64,000 bases of DNA from Solilutibacter silvestris (GTDB taxonomy: Bacteria > Pseudomonadota > Gammaproteobacteria > Xanthomonadales > Xanthomonadaceae), in assembly GCF_002895945.1 (NCBI RefSeq), contig NZ_NPZB01000002.1:930001-994000 (forward strand), written 5' to 3'. This document shows positions 47,589-57,391 of the stretch, piece after piece. Made by a program: the position numbers and the translations under genes. The notes beneath the pieces were generated by a model, which was given only the letters and a program-made list of their open reading frames with translations, was not told where the DNA came from and did no database searches. Position 1 is the first letter of the stretch. The number at the start of each line of letters is the position of its first letter.

Positions 47589-47972
47589 ATGGGCCTGCCC
47601 CTCCGCCGCAGCAAGGTCGAACCGCCGCCGTCCTGCCCGCTCACCGCCTGCATGTCGCTGCTGCACGGCGCGTGGTGTCCCAACGTGATCTGGTACCTGA
47701 GCGGCGGGCCGCGCCGCTTCGGCGAATTGCGCGTGGACATCCCGCGCGTCTCGGCCCGCGTGCTCACCGCCCGCCTGCGTGAACTTGAATCGAAAGGCGT
47801 GATCGCGCGCGCGGTGCTGGACACCTCACCGCCATCGGTGGAATACAGCCTGACCGAACTTGGCGAGGAACTGGTGCCGGCACTTCGTTCAATCGTTCGC
47901 GTCGGCACGCGGCTGAAGGAACAACGCGGCCACGTGCACAACACGCCTGCACGTCGCAAAATGGCTGCATGA
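47589..47972 (+). CDS. HxlR-family transcriptional regulator
   Basis: A 127-residue winged-helix protein of the HxlR/MarR-like family. It contains CPLTACMSLLHGAWCPNVIWYLSGGPRRFGELRVDIPRVSARVLTARLRELESKGVIAR, in which the HG.W...I...L..GP.RF.EL..DIP.IS...L...L..L motif is diagnostic. The family wing SPPSVEYSLTELGEEL is complete. Cysteines near the N-terminus (two within the first 25 residues) and Cys30 could sense electrophiles or oxidants, as in HypR/QorR. Divergence from the GST gene suggests control of detoxification. Confidence 0.9.
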   Translation: MGLPLRRSKVEPPPSCPLTACMSLLHGAWCPNVIWYLSGGPRRFGELRVDIPRVSARVLTARLRELESKGVIARAVLDTSPPSVEYSLTELGEELVPALRSIVRVGTRLKEQRGHVHNTPARRKMAA

Positions 47973-48001
47973 GCCATCCCTCACCCACGAGGAGGACGAC
48001 G

Positions 48002-48217
48002 ATGGGGACGACATTCAAGATCGGCGATCACGTCCGCTGGAATTCCGAGGCTGGCTGGGTCAGTGGCACCATCATCAGGATCCACACCGGCGATTTCGAT
48101 TACAAGGGCCACACCCATCGCGCCACGCCTGACGATCCGCAATACGAGATCAGGAGCGATCGCACGGATCATGTCGCCGCCCACCGCGGCAATGTCCTGC
48201 ACCTGCTATCCGACTGA
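48002..48217 (+). CDS. DUF2945 (hypervirulence-associated TUDOR-like) protein
   Basis: A 71-residue cytoplasmic protein beginning TFKIGDHVRWNSEAGWVSGTIIRIHTGDFDYKGHTHRATPDDPQYEIRSDRTDHVAAH. The IGD.V.WNSE.G.V.G.I..........GH..RA..D.PQYEI.SD.TDH.A.H pattern is the DUF2945 signature, a small SH3/Tudor-like fold of unknown role. The ATG at 48002 has a strong GAGGAGG 9 nt upstream. It lies 29 nt after the HxlR gene and 3 nt before a DUF488 gene, so the three are probably one operon. Confidence 0.85.
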   Translation: MGTTFKIGDHVRWNSEAGWVSGTIIRIHTGDFDYKGHTHRATPDDPQYEIRSDRTDHVAAHRGNVLHLLSD

Positions 48218-48220
48218 TCG

Positions 48221-48769
48221 ATGCCCGACTTCTTCACCATCGGCCATTCCAATCGCAGCCTCGACGAATTCATCGCCCTGCTGGTGGAATCGAAGATCGA
48301 GCGCGTCGTCGACGTCCGCGCCTTCCCGCGCTCGCGCACGAATCCGCAGTTCAACATCGACACCCTGCCTGCCGCGTTGGCGGAGCACGGCATCGGTTAC
48401 GAGCACCTGGCTGCACTTGGCGGCAGGCGCGGCAGCGTGCATGACAAGGTTCCGATCCAGATCAATGGCCACTGGACCCACCAGAGCTTCCACAACTATG
48501 CCGATTACGCCCTGTCGGAAACATTCCGTCACGGCCTCGATCACCTGATCGCCGCAGGAGGACGCCAGCGCTGCGCGATCATGTGCTCGGAAGCGGTGTG
48601 GTGGCGCTGTCATCGTCGGATCATTTCCGACTATCTGCTGGCCCACGGCGAAACCGTGCTGCATATCCTCGCGCCGCACAAGGTCGAAGCCGCCAAATTC
48701 AACGAAGGCGCCGAAGTCCACGCCGATGGCACCATCACCTACCCTGGCGCGCCGGTGCTGTTCGATTGA
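48221..48769 (+). CDS. DUF488-family protein
   Basis: A 182-residue soluble protein. FTIGHSNRSLDEFIALLVESKIERVVDVRAFPRSRTNPQFN is the conserved N-terminus of DUF488 (TIGHS.r....f..LL....i..vvDVR..P.Sr..p.f). GGRRGSVHDK and RCAIMCSEAVWWRCHRRIISDYLLAHGETVLHI complete the family; the C.E....CHR motif is invariant and may bind metal or nucleic acid. Function is unknown. It follows the DUF2945 gene by 3 nt, again suggesting co-transcription. Confidence 0.87.
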   Translation: MPDFFTIGHSNRSLDEFIALLVESKIERVVDVRAFPRSRTNPQFNIDTLPAALAEHGIGYEHLAALGGRRGSVHDKVPIQINGHWTHQSFHNYADYALSETFRHGLDHLIAAGGRQRCAIMCSEAVWWRCHRRIISDYLLAHGETVLHILAPHKVEAAKFNEGAEVHADGTITYPGAPVLFD

Positions 48770-48825
48770 TCGATCCGCAACAACCATTGCGGCACAATGG
48801 TCGCTCCGTTTTCGCGGTCTCGCCC

Positions 48826-49695
48826 ATGCCCATCGGTTCCATGATCCTTTCAGCCGTGCTCGGCGCCGCTGCCGCCAGCGAAGTCCCGCAATGCCCGATC
48901 AATGCCGATCCGATGCAAGGCTGGAGCGACCGCGCGCCGCCGAGGAAAATCTTCGGCAATACCTATTACGTCGGCACCTGTGGCATCAGCTCGATCCTGA
49001 TCGTCGGCAAGCAAGGCGCCATCCTGATCGACGGCGCGACCGACAAGGCTCCGGCGGCGATCGAGGCGAATATCCACGCGCTCGGCTTCAAGTTGAGCGA
49101 CGTGAAACTGATCCTCGGCACGCATGACCACAGCGACCATGCCGGTGGCCTGGCGCAGTTGCAGCGCGATACCGGGGCGCCTGTGCTCGCACGCGCGCCC
49201 GCCGCGACAACTTTGCGCCGCGGTGCCAGCGATCGCGGCGATCCGCAGTTCGGGCAATTGGAAAAATTCCCGCCGGTCGCGAAGGTTCGTGTCATTTCCG
49301 ATGGGCAGGCCGTGACCCTCGGCGACTTGAAGCTCACGGCGCACGCCACGCCCGGACATACCCCGGGCAGCACCAGCTGGACCTGGCGATCCTGCGAAAA
49401 CGGCAAGTGCGTGGACATCGCCTACGCCGACAGCCTGACTGCGATTTCGGACAAGCAATATCGCTACAGCGATCATCCGGAGTACGTCGCGGCATTCCGC
49501 CACACGATCGACACGGTCGCGTCATTCCCTTGCGACCTGCTGCTGACCCCACACCCTGCCGCGAGCGACATGCTTGCCAGATTCAACGGCACCGCTCCGC
49601 TGATCGATGCCAGCGCCTGCAAGACCTATTCACTGCACGCGCGGGAAGCACTGGAACACCGCCTCGCCGATGAAGCCAACGGAAAAGCGCCATGA
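48826..49695 (+). CDS. Subclass B3 metallo-beta-lactamase-like hydrolase
   Basis: A 289-residue exported zinc hydrolase with a short hydrophobic leader (MILSAVLGAAAASE). The B3 zinc ligands are all visible: THDHSDHAGG (His116, His118, Asp120, His121 in BBL numbering), ATPGHTPGSTSW (His196) and LLLTPHPAASDML (His263). SILIVGKQGAILIDGAT is the usual B3 N-terminal strand, and SYADSL-like (AYADSLTAISDKQYRY) follows His196. Position 117 is Asp rather than the common Ala. It may hydrolyse beta-lactams or a related amide/ester. The stop overlaps the roxA start by ATGA. Confidence 0.87.
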   Translation: MPIGSMILSAVLGAAAASEVPQCPINADPMQGWSDRAPPRKIFGNTYYVGTCGISSILIVGKQGAILIDGATDKAPAAIEANIHALGFKLSDVKLILGTHDHSDHAGGLAQLQRDTGAPVLARAPAATTLRRGASDRGDPQFGQLEKFPPVAKVRVISDGQAVTLGDLKLTAHATPGHTPGSTSWTWRSCENGKCVDIAYADSLTAISDKQYRYSDHPEYVAAFRHTIDTVASFPCDLLLTPHPAASDMLARFNGTAPLIDASACKTYSLHAREALEHRLADEANGKAP

Positions 49696-50864
49696 TCGAA
49701 ATCGATGCCGCTGCCGGCCCCGCGCCACTTGGCATGACGCCGCAACGTTTCCTGCGCGATTACTGGCAGAAACAACCGCTGCTGATCCGCAACGCGTTCC
49801 CGCGCTTCGAATCGCCGATCCAGCCGGAAGATCTCGCCGGATTGGCCTGCGAGGAAGGCGCGCTCGCCCGCATTGTCAGCCATGACCGCAAGACCGATCG
49901 CTGGACGGTGGAAACCGGCCCGTTCCCGGAAGAGAAATTCCCGGCGATGCCGCACCACGACTGGACGGTGCTGGTGCAGGACGTCGACAAATGGGACGCC
50001 GACGTGCGCGCGTTGCTCGATGCGTTTCCGTTCCTGCCGCGCTGGCGCATGGACGACATCATGGTCTCGTTCGCCGCGCCGGGCGGATCGGTGGGCGCGC
50101 ATATCGACAACTACGACGTGTTCCTGCTGCAGGGTGTCGGCCATCGTCGCTGGCAGATCGAAACCCATCCCGATCCCGATGCCGCCTATCGCGATGACGT
50201 GCCGCTGCGGCTGCTGCGCGACTTCACGCCCAACCACGAATGGCTGCTGGGACCGGGCGACATGCTCTACCTGCCGCCGGGCGTCGCCCATCACGGCATC
50301 GCCGAGGATGCCTGCCTGACGATTTCGATCGGATTGCGCGCACCGTCCACCGCTGAGCTGTTGATCCACCAGGCCGATACCCTCGCCTTCGATGCCGACG
50401 AACGCATTCGTTACATCGATCCCGATCTCGCGGTACCCGCTGATCCCAACGAAATTGACGATGCCGCGCTCGATCGCGCCCTCGCCGCCCTTGCGCGCAT
50501 CCATCTCGAAGGTCGCGACCAGATCGGCGAGTGGTTCGGTCGCTTCGTGTCCGCCTATCGCGTCGCCGAAGGCCAGGCGCCGACGGGCGACGATGCCTCC
50601 GGGCTCGATATCGTCGACAGCATCGGCAATGGCGCTGACTGGATGCGTCACCCGCATACGCGCATGGCGTGGCGACGGCTGAGCGACGGTAGCGCCCTGT
50701 TGTTCGCGAACGGTGCGGCGTGGCCGGCGACGGTCGATGATGCAAAAGTGTTGGCCGCCGCGCAGTGGCTCGATGGCGACACGCTCGCGGCACTGAGTCC
50801 GGCCGGCCGCGAATTGCTGCAGACCTTGGCCGATGGAGGTTATCTGCTTCCCGTGGAGGAATGA
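49692..50864 (+). CDS. roxA: Ribosomal oxygenase RoxA (L16 arginine hydroxylase)
   Basis: A 390-residue JmjC/cupin Fe(II)/2-oxoglutarate oxygenase, homologous to YcfD, which hydroxylates an Arg of ribosomal protein L16. The N-terminus PQRFLRDYWQKQPLLIRNAFPRF is typical. The metal-binding triad is in GSVGAHIDNYDVFLLQGVGHRRWQIE (HxD) and MLYLPPGVAHHG (distal His). ALARIVSHD, PDPDAAYRDDVPLRLLRDF and a C-terminal winged-helix-like dimerisation part follow. Its ATG overlaps the lactamase gene, and its stop overlaps the next start as TGATG. Confidence 0.92.
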   Translation: MIEIDAAAGPAPLGMTPQRFLRDYWQKQPLLIRNAFPRFESPIQPEDLAGLACEEGALARIVSHDRKTDRWTVETGPFPEEKFPAMPHHDWTVLVQDVDKWDADVRALLDAFPFLPRWRMDDIMVSFAAPGGSVGAHIDNYDVFLLQGVGHRRWQIETHPDPDAAYRDDVPLRLLRDFTPNHEWLLGPGDMLYLPPGVAHHGIAEDACLTISIGLRAPSTAELLIHQADTLAFDADERIRYIDPDLAVPADPNEIDDAALDRALAALARIHLEGRDQIGEWFGRFVSAYRVAEGQAPTGDDASGLDIVDSIGNGADWMRHPHTRMAWRRLSDGSALLFANGAAWPATVDDAKVLAAAQWLDGDTLAALSPAGRELLQTLADGGYLLPVEE

Positions 50865-51358
50865 TGGAAAACACCACGCCATCCGCTCACCGCATCGATG
50901 GCCTCGATGCCGTCATCACCGCGATCATCGACGTGCTGCGGTCCAGCGTGCGTCGCACCTGCCTGTTCGCCCCACAGCTGGAATCGCGACTGTGGAACCA
51001 GCCAGCCATCATCAACGGCCTGCGCACGTTCGCGATTTCCGGCCGCGAGCGCGAACTTCGCATCCTCGTCGCCGAAGCCGCCGATCTGCAGCGCGATTGC
51101 GGCGCTTTGGTCGCCCTGCACCAGCGCCTGCCCAGCGCATTGCAACTGCGCCAGCCACTGGAAGGCGATGGATGGCCAGCCCAGCATCCCTTCCTGCTCG
51201 GCGATGACGGTTCGATCCTCCGTCTCGATGGCGCCGGTCGCCTCGGCGGCGATTTCACCCCGGCAGGGTTCGGGCAAGGACGCGTCGTCCAGTCGCGCTT
51301 CGATGCCGCATGGGAGCGGGCGCGACCAATGCCTGAACTGCGCGCGCTCGGAATTTGA
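50864..51358 (+). CDS. Conserved hypothetical protein coupled to roxA
   Basis: A 164-residue soluble protein. I see AVITAIIDVLRSSVRRTCLFAPQLESRLWNQPAIINGLRTFAISGRERELRILVAEAADLQRDCGALVALHQRLPSALQLR, then PFLLGDDGSILRLDG and an Arg-rich end. The pattern resembles the DUF7931-type domain that in relatives is fused to a GNAT acetyltransferase or encoded after roxA; no GNAT domain is present here. The start was set at ATG 50864 because GGAGGA (50855-50860) fits it better than the adjacent ATG 50861. Function unknown; co-translation with roxA is likely. Confidence 0.7.
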   Translation: MENTTPSAHRIDGLDAVITAIIDVLRSSVRRTCLFAPQLESRLWNQPAIINGLRTFAISGRERELRILVAEAADLQRDCGALVALHQRLPSALQLRQPLEGDGWPAQHPFLLGDDGSILRLDGAGRLGGDFTPAGFGQGRVVQSRFDAAWERARPMPELRALGI

Positions 51359-51381
51359 TGCGGTGCGGGGCCGGCTGCGCC

Positions 51382-51387
51382 TATAAT
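51382..51387 (+). promoter_or_regulatory. Candidate -10 element of the sucA operon
   Basis: A perfect TATAAT stands about 104 bp before the sucA start, in a GC-rich context. No good -35 is found at 16-18 bp upstream (best TTGATG is 21 bp away), so an activator may be needed. A leader of about 100 nt would result. Confidence 0.45.
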
Positions 51388-51490
51388 CGCAAGCTCGACT
51401 GTTCCAGCGCATTCAGCCGGTCTGTTGCGTCGGAAAATCAGTCGCTTGCACCAAACCCGACCCCGGCGACATCGCGAGTATTCCACCCTC

Positions 51491-54328
51491 ATGGCGGACA
51501 GCCTTCTCAAGCAGTTTGCGCAGACCTCCCAGCTCGGCAGCAATGCCGCCTACGTCGACGAGCTCTACGAGCAGTATCTTGCTGCCCCGGAAAGCGTCGA
51601 TGGCAAGTGGAAGGCCTATTTCGACAGTCTGAAAGGCCGCGAAGCCGGCGACGTCCCGCACTCGGTGATTGCCGATGCCGTGGCGGCAGCAGGTCGCGCC
51701 GCGATCCGCACTCCAGCCAGTGCTGGTGGCGGTAGCGCCGGTGACGAGCGCGAGCGCCACATCGGTCGGCTGATCACCGCCTATCGATCGCGTGGCCATC
51801 TCGGCGCCGACATCGATCCGCTGGGCATGCTCCAGCATCCGGACGCGCCCGACCTGACGCTGGCCTTCCATCACCTCTCCGACACCGATCTCAAGACCGA
51901 GTTCGGCACCGGCACCGTCGGTGACAGCAAGCGCCGGACGCTGGGCGATCTTTACGCCCTGCTCAAGGCCACCTATACCGGCCCGATCGGCGCCGAGTTC
52001 ATGCACATCAGCGACGTCGAGCAGCGCCGCTGGATGCAGGAGCGCCTGGAAGGCGCCGGCGGCAACTTCGGCTTCGACAAGGCGACCAAGCTGCGCATCC
52101 TCGAACGCCTGACCGCGGCCGAAGGACTGGAACGCTATCTCGGTACCAAATACGTCGGCCAGAAGCGTTTCTCGCTGGAAGGCGGCGATTCGCTGGTCCC
52201 GATGCTGGACGAACTGATCCGTCGTTCGGGCAGCCAGGGCGCCAAGGAAATGGTGATCGGCATGGCCCATCGCGGTCGCCTCAACGTGCTGGTCAACATC
52301 CTCGGCAAGCCGCCGCGTGCACTCTTCAACGAGTTCGAGGGCAAGTTCGAACACGCCGCCGACGATCACGCCCACACCGGCGACGTGAAGTACCACATGG
52401 GCTTCAGCGCCGACATCGGTACACCGGGCGGGCCAGTGCACGTCGCGCTGGCGTTCAACCCGTCACACCTGGAAATCGTCAATCCAGTGGTGGACGGCTC
52501 GGTGCGTTCGCGCCAGCTCCGCTACGACGACAAGGCGCGCAAGAAAGTGTTGCCGGTGTTGCTGCACGGTGATGCCGCGTTCGCCGGCCAGGGCGTCGGC
52601 ATGGAACTGCTGCAGATGTCGCAGGCGCGTGGCTTCAAGGTCGGCGGCACCATCCATATCGTCATCAACAACCAGGTCGGCTTCACCACCAGCTACCACG
52701 AGGACGCCCGTTCCACGCTGTACTGCACCGATGTCTCCAAGATGGTGGAAGTGCCGGTGCTGCACGTGAACGGCGATCATCCGGAAGCGGTGCTGTTCTG
52801 CATGAACCTGGCCCATGATTTCCGCCAGCAATTCGGCAAGGACGTGGTGATCGATCTGGTCTGCTATCGCCGCCAGGGCCACAACGAGGCCGACGAGCCG
52901 GCGGCGACGCAGCCACTGATGTACCAGAAGATCCGTTCGATGAAGACCACCCGCGAGTTGTATGCGGATGCGTTGGTCGCCGAAGGCGTGGTCACCGCCG
53001 AGCAGGTCAAGGCGATGGTCGATGCCTACCGCGACAAGCTCGATGCCGGCGAAGTGACGGCGGACGTGGTCGCGGCCAAGCCCGATCCGTTGCTGCCGGA
53101 CTGGAACAAGCTGTTGCAGGGCAAGTTGTCGGATCCGGTCGATACCCGCGTCAATCGCGGCAAGCTCGATGCGCTGGCGAAGCAGATCAACACCATTCCC
53201 GAAGGTGTCGTGCTGCATCCGCGCGTCGCCAAGATCTACGACGACCGCCGCAAGATGGCCGCCGGCGAACAGCCGGGCGACTGGGGTTTCGCCGAGAACC
53301 TCGCCTACGCCACCCTGCTCGATGAAGGCAATCGCCTGCGACTGGTGGGCCAGGACTCGGGACGCGGCACGTTCTTCCATCGCCACGCCATCCTCCACGA
53401 CCAGAAGACCGACAATTTCTACATCCCGCTGCGCCAGCTGGTGAAGAATCCGGAAGACGCGACGATCATCGATTCGCTGCTGTCGGAAGAAGCGGTGATG
53501 GCCTTCGAATACGGCTACTCGACCACCGATCCCGGTACGCTCGATATCTGGGAAGCGCAGTTCGGCGATTTCGCCAACGGCGCGCAGGTGGTGATCGACC
53601 AGTTCATCGCCGCCGGCGAAGCCAAGTGGGGCCGCCTGTGCGGACTCGCGCTGTTCCTGCCGCATGGTTACGAAGGGCAAGGCCCGGAACACAGTTCGGC
53701 GCGACTGGAACGCTTCCTGCAACTGTGCGCGCTCGACAACATGATGGTCTGCGTGCCGACCACGCCGGCGCAGGCCTTCCACATGATTCGTCGCCAGTTG
53801 TGCATGGATACCCGCAAGCCGCTGATCGTGATGACGCCCAAATCGCTGCTGCGCCACAAGCTCGCGGTGTCGTCGCTGGAAGAACTGGCCGACGGCGAAT
53901 TCCAGCAACTGATTTCCGATCGCAAGGCCGACCCGACCAAGGTCAAGCGCGTGGTGCTGTGTTCCGGCAAGGTCTATTACGACCTGCTCGAAGACGCCGA
54001 GAAGCGCGGCCAGAGCGACGTCGCACTGGTGCGCATCGAACAGTTGTATCCGTTCCCGCGCGCATTGCTGAAGGCCGAACTGGCACGTTATCCGCTGGCG
54101 AAAGACGTGGTCTGGTGCCAGGAAGAACCGCAGAACCAGGGCGCTTGGTTCCAGATCCAGCACCATCTGCGCGCCTGCCTGATGAACGACCAGTCGATCT
54201 CCTACGCCGGCCGCGCGCGTTCGCCGTCGCCGGCCGCTGGCCACTTCAACGATCACGTCGCCGAACAGGCGCAGTTGATCGCCGATGCATTGGTCAATCC
54301 GCCGAAGCTCGAACACGGCAACGACTGA
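51491..54328 (+). CDS. sucA: 2-Oxoglutarate dehydrogenase E1 component
   Basis: A 945-residue thiamine-diphosphate enzyme that decarboxylates 2-oxoglutarate in the TCA cycle. The N-terminal E2-binding segment [13 protein letters not shown]-like ([28 protein letters not shown]) is conserved. Catalytic regions include [51 protein letters not shown] (ThDP-binding GDAAF...), [24 protein letters not shown], and [34 protein letters not shown]. The length is standard (E. coli SucA 933). It is followed by sucB after 46 nt and lpd, a complete OGDH set. Confidence 0.97.
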   Translation: MADSLLKQFAQTSQLGSNAAYVDELYEQYLAAPESVDGKWKAYFDSLKGREAGDVPHSVIADAVAAAGRAAIRTPASAGGGSAGDERERHIGRLITAYRSRGHLGADIDPLGMLQHPDAPDLTLAFHHLSDTDLKTEFGTGTVGDSKRRTLGDLYALLKATYTGPIGAEFMHISDVEQRRWMQERLEGAGGNFGFDKATKLRILERLTAAEGLERYLGTKYVGQKRFSLEGGDSLVPMLDELIRRSGSQGAKEMVIGMAHRGRLNVLVNILGKPPRALFNEFEGKFEHAADDHAHTGDVKYHMGFSADIGTPGGPVHVALAFNPSHLEIVNPVVDGSVRSRQLRYDDKARKKVLPVLLHGDAAFAGQGVGMELLQMSQARGFKVGGTIHIVINNQVGFTTSYHEDARSTLYCTDVSKMVEVPVLHVNGDHPEAVLFCMNLAHDFRQQFGKDVVIDLVCYRRQGHNEADEPAATQPLMYQKIRSMKTTRELYADALVAEGVVTAEQVKAMVDAYRDKLDAGEVTADVVAAKPDPLLPDWNKLLQGKLSDPVDTRVNRGKLDALAKQINTIPEGVVLHPRVAKIYDDRRKMAAGEQPGDWGFAENLAYATLLDEGNRLRLVGQDSGRGTFFHRHAILHDQKTDNFYIPLRQLVKNPEDATIIDSLLSEEAVMAFEYGYSTTDPGTLDIWEAQFGDFANGAQVVIDQFIAAGEAKWGRLCGLALFLPHGYEGQGPEHSSARLERFLQLCALDNMMVCVPTTPAQAFHMIRRQLCMDTRKPLIVMTPKSLLRHKLAVSSLEELADGEFQQLISDRKADPTKVKRVVLCSGKVYYDLLEDAEKRGQSDVALVRIEQLYPFPRALLKAELARYPLAKDVVWCQEEPQNQGAWFQIQHHLRACLMNDQSISYAGRARSPSPAAGHFNDHVAEQAQLIADALVNPPKLEHGND

Positions 54329-54374
54329 TCCTCTCCCCTTTCACTGCATTCTCATTCTTCATCGGACATCCGAC

Positions 54375-55571
54375 ATGGCCACCGAAATCAAAGTCCCGGT
54401 TCTTCCCGAATCCGTCTCCGACGCCACCATCGCCACCTGGCACAAGAAGGTGGGCGACAGCGTGCGTCGCGACGAGAACCTGGTCGATCTGGAAACCGAC
54501 AAGGTGGTGCTGGAAGTGCCGTCGCCGGTCGATGGCGTGGTCAAGGAAATCAAGTTCGCCGAAGGCGCGACCGTCACCAGCCAGCAGGTGATCGCCGTCG
54601 TCGAGGAAGGTGCCGTTGCACCTGCCCCGGCTCCGGCCGCTGCGGCGCCCGCAGCACCCGCGCCTGCAGCTGCTGCGCCCGCTGCTGCCGTACCGGTTGC
54701 AGCGCCGGCCGCCGGCAATACCGCGCAACTGCCGCCGGGGGCGCGCTTTGCCGCCGAGAGCAAGGGCATCGATCCCGCACAGGTCGCCGGTACCGGCCGC
54801 CACGGTGCGGTGACCAAGGAAGACCTGGTCAATTACGCCAGTGGCAAGACGCCGGGCATCAGCGGTGGCGCCCGCCCGGAAGAACGCGTGCCAATGACGC
54901 GCATGCGCGCGCGCATTGCCGAACGCCTGATGCAGTCGAAGAATTCCATCGCGATGCTGACGTCCTTCAACGAGGTCAACCTCGGCAAGGTCATGGCGAT
55001 GCGCAAGGAACTCGGCGAACAGTTCGAGAAGGACAACGGCATCAAGCTCGGCTTCATGAGCTTCTTCGCCAAGGCCGCTGCCAACGCCTTGCAGAAGTAT
55101 CCGGTGGTCAATGCCTCGGTTGATGGCAACGACGTGATCTATCACGGCTACGCCGACATCTCGGTGGCGGTCAGCACCGACAAGGGCCTGGTCACGCCGG
55201 TGCTGCGCAATGTCGAACGCATGGGCTTCGCCGAAATCGAGAAGGCGATCGCCGGCTACGCCAAGGCGGCGCGCGAAGGCGGCCTCAAGCTGGAAGACTT
55301 GCAGGGCGGCACTTTCACCATCACCAATGGCGGCACCTTCGGTTCGCTGTTCTCCACCCCCATCGTCAATCCGCCGCAGTCGGCCATCCTCGGCATGCAC
55401 GCGATCAAGGAACGCGCCATTGTCGAGAACGGCCAGGTGATCGCCGCGCCGATGATGTACCTCGCTATCAGCTACGACCATCGCATCATCGACGGCAAGG
55501 ACGCAGTGCTGTTCCTGGTCGACATCAAGAACCAGCTCGAGAATCCGAGCCGCATGCTGTTGGGGATCTGA
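54375..55571 (+). CDS. sucB: Dihydrolipoyllysine succinyltransferase (OGDH E2)
   Basis: A 398-residue E2 core protein. The N-terminal lipoyl domain carries the modified lysine in [19 protein letters not shown]. An Ala/Pro-rich flexible linker of about 40 residues follows, then a peripheral-subunit-binding domain ([30 protein letters not shown]). The C-terminal catalytic domain includes [42 protein letters not shown] and the active-site HRxxDG in [16 protein letters not shown]. It transfers succinyl groups to CoA and scaffolds E1 and E3. It ends 1 nt before lpd. Confidence 0.97.
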   Translation: MATEIKVPVLPESVSDATIATWHKKVGDSVRRDENLVDLETDKVVLEVPSPVDGVVKEIKFAEGATVTSQQVIAVVEEGAVAPAPAPAAAAPAAPAPAAAAPAAAVPVAAPAAGNTAQLPPGARFAAESKGIDPAQVAGTGRHGAVTKEDLVNYASGKTPGISGGARPEERVPMTRMRARIAERLMQSKNSIAMLTSFNEVNLGKVMAMRKELGEQFEKDNGIKLGFMSFFAKAAANALQKYPVVNASVDGNDVIYHGYADISVAVSTDKGLVTPVLRNVERMGFAEIEKAIAGYAKAAREGGLKLEDLQGGTFTITNGGTFGSLFSTPIVNPPQSAILGMHAIKERAIVENGQVIAAPMMYLAISYDHRIIDGKDAVLFLVDIKNQLENPSRMLLGI

Positions 55572-55572
55572 G

Positions 55573-57003
55573 ATGAGCGAACAACAACAATTCGATGTCG
55601 TCGTGATCGGTGGCGGACCGGCCGGCTACCACGCCGCGATCCGCGCCGCGCAACTCGGCCTGAAGACCGCCTGCGTCGATGCCGCGCTCGGCAAGGACGG
55701 CCAGCCCGCGCTCGGCGGCACCTGCCTGCGCGTCGGTTGCATCCCGTCGAAGGCGCTGCTCGATTCCAGCCGCCAGTTCTGGAACATGTCGCATATCTTC
55801 GGCGAGCACGGCATCAGCTTCGCCGACCAGAAGATCGACGTCGCCACCATGATCGGCCGCAAGGACAAGATCGTGAAGCAGTTCACCGGCGGCATCGCGG
55901 CACTGTTCAAGGCCAACAAGATCACGCCGTTCTACGGCTTCGGCCAGTTGCAGCCGGGCAATATCGTCACGGTGAAGCAGCATGACGGCAGCACCGTTGA
56001 GCTGAAGGGTACCAACGTGGTCCTCGCTGCCGGTTCCGATTCGATCGAATTGCCGTTCGCGAAGTTTGATGGAAAAAACATCGTCGACAACGTCGGCGCA
56101 CTCGATTTCACCGCGGTTCCGAAGACGCTCGGCGTGATCGGCGCTGGCGTGATCGGCCTCGAACTCGGCAGCGTGTGGAATCGTCTTGGCGCCAAGGTCA
56201 CCGTGTTCGAAGCCCTGCCCGACTTCCTCGCCGCCGCCGACAAGGAAGTGGCCAAGGTCGCCGCCCGCGAATTCAAGAAGCAGGGCCTCGACATCCGCCT
56301 CGGCACCAAGGTCTCGAAGACCGAAGTGAAAGCCGATGGCGTGCACGTCACCTTCAACGATGGCAAGTCCGATCAGGAAATGGTGGTCGAGAAACTGCTG
56401 GTCTGCGTCGGCCGCCGCGCCGCGACCAAAGGGCTGCTGGCCGATGGCACCGGCGTCAAGCTGGATGCGCGCGGCATGATCGAAGTCGACGACCACTGCC
56501 ACACCGGCGTTGATGGCGTGTGGGCGATCGGCGACTGCGTGCGCGGGCCGATGCTGGCGCACAAGGGCTTCGAGGAAGGCATCGAAGTCGCCGAGCTGAT
56601 CGCCGGCCTGCCCGGCCACGTCAACTACGACACCATTCCGAATGTGATCTACACCGAGCCTGAAATCGCCTGGGTCGGCAAGACCGAGGAACAGCTCAAG
56701 GCCGAGGGCATCGCCTACAAGGCCGGCAGCTTCCCGTTCGCGGCGGTCGGTCGTGCGGTGGCGATGGCGGAACCGATCGGCTTCGTGAAAGTGTTGGCCG
56801 ATGCCGAGACCGATCGCATCCTTGGCATGCACCTGATCGGGCCGAACGTGTCGGAACTGGTGCACGAAGGCGTGATCTCGATGGAATTCAACGGCAGCGC
56901 CGATGATCTCGCGCGCATCTGCCACGCCCATCCGTCACTGTCGGAAGCTGTGCACGACGCCGCGATGGCGGTCGACAAGCGCGCCATCCACAAGGCCAAC
57001 TGA
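55573..57003 (+). CDS. lpdA: Dihydrolipoamide dehydrogenase (E3)
   Basis: A 476-residue flavoprotein disulfide reductase that reoxidises lipoamide using NAD+. The FAD-binding GxGxxG is in DVVVIGGGPAGYHAAIRAAQLGLK. The redox disulfide is GGTCLRVGCIPSKALL (usually CLNVGC). The NAD-binding loop is GVIGAGVIGLELGSVWNRLGAKVTVFEALP. The second FAD motif is GVWAIGDCVRGPMLAHKGFEEG, and the C-terminal catalytic His-Glu pair is CHAHPSLSEAVHDAAM. Encoded right after sucB, it is the E3 of the 2-oxoglutarate dehydrogenase complex and may also serve pyruvate dehydrogenase. Confidence 0.97.
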   Translation: MSEQQQFDVVVIGGGPAGYHAAIRAAQLGLKTACVDAALGKDGQPALGGTCLRVGCIPSKALLDSSRQFWNMSHIFGEHGISFADQKIDVATMIGRKDKIVKQFTGGIAALFKANKITPFYGFGQLQPGNIVTVKQHDGSTVELKGTNVVLAAGSDSIELPFAKFDGKNIVDNVGALDFTAVPKTLGVIGAGVIGLELGSVWNRLGAKVTVFEALPDFLAAADKEVAKVAAREFKKQGLDIRLGTKVSKTEVKADGVHVTFNDGKSDQEMVVEKLLVCVGRRAATKGLLADGTGVKLDARGMIEVDDHCHTGVDGVWAIGDCVRGPMLAHKGFEEGIEVAELIAGLPGHVNYDTIPNVIYTEPEIAWVGKTEEQLKAEGIAYKAGSFPFAAVGRAVAMAEPIGFVKVLADAETDRILGMHLIGPNVSELVHEGVISMEFNGSADDLARICHAHPSLSEAVHDAAMAVDKRAIHKAN

Positions 57004-57027
57004 CGGCACGCGCGGGTTCATCACGCC

Positions 57028-57378
57028 ATGAACCTGCAACTGCTGATCAAACTCGCCATCACCGTCATCACGGTGATGGTCGCTTCTGAATTGTCGAAGA
57101 AACCCGGCGTGCTCGGCGCACTGGTCGCCTCGTTGCCGCTCACGTCGCTGCTGGTGCTGACCTGGCTCTATCGCGACAGCGGCGATCCTGCACGCGTCGC
57201 CACGATGGGCATGGACATTTTCTGGTTCGTGCTTGGCAGCCTCGCGTTCTTCCCTGCCCTCGCAATCTCAATCCGCGCTGGCTGGCCGGTGTGGCTGTGC
57301 TTCGCCTGCGCCGGACTGGCGGGCGCGGCCGGCGTCGCTGCCGTCCAGGCCCTGCTGCATTTGCGCCAAGGCGGCTGA
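57028..57378 (+). CDS. DUF3147-like small membrane protein
   Basis: A 116-residue protein with four hydrophobic helices (LLIKLAITVITVMVASELSKK, VLGALVASLPLTSLLVLTWLY, FWFVLGSLAFFPALAISIRAG, VWLCFACAGLAGAAGVAAVQALL). The motif SELSKKPGVLGALVASLPLTSLL.LTWLY matches DUF3147, small inner-membrane proteins of unknown role. It starts 24 nt after lpdA and ends 14 nt before the antiporter gene. Related tandem membrane genes are often seen next to transporters; no function can be assigned. Confidence 0.8.
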   Translation: MNLQLLIKLAITVITVMVASELSKKPGVLGALVASLPLTSLLVLTWLYRDSGDPARVATMGMDIFWFVLGSLAFFPALAISIRAGWPVWLCFACAGLAGAAGVAAVQALLHLRQGG

Positions 57379-57391
57379 CGCACACTAGCGG

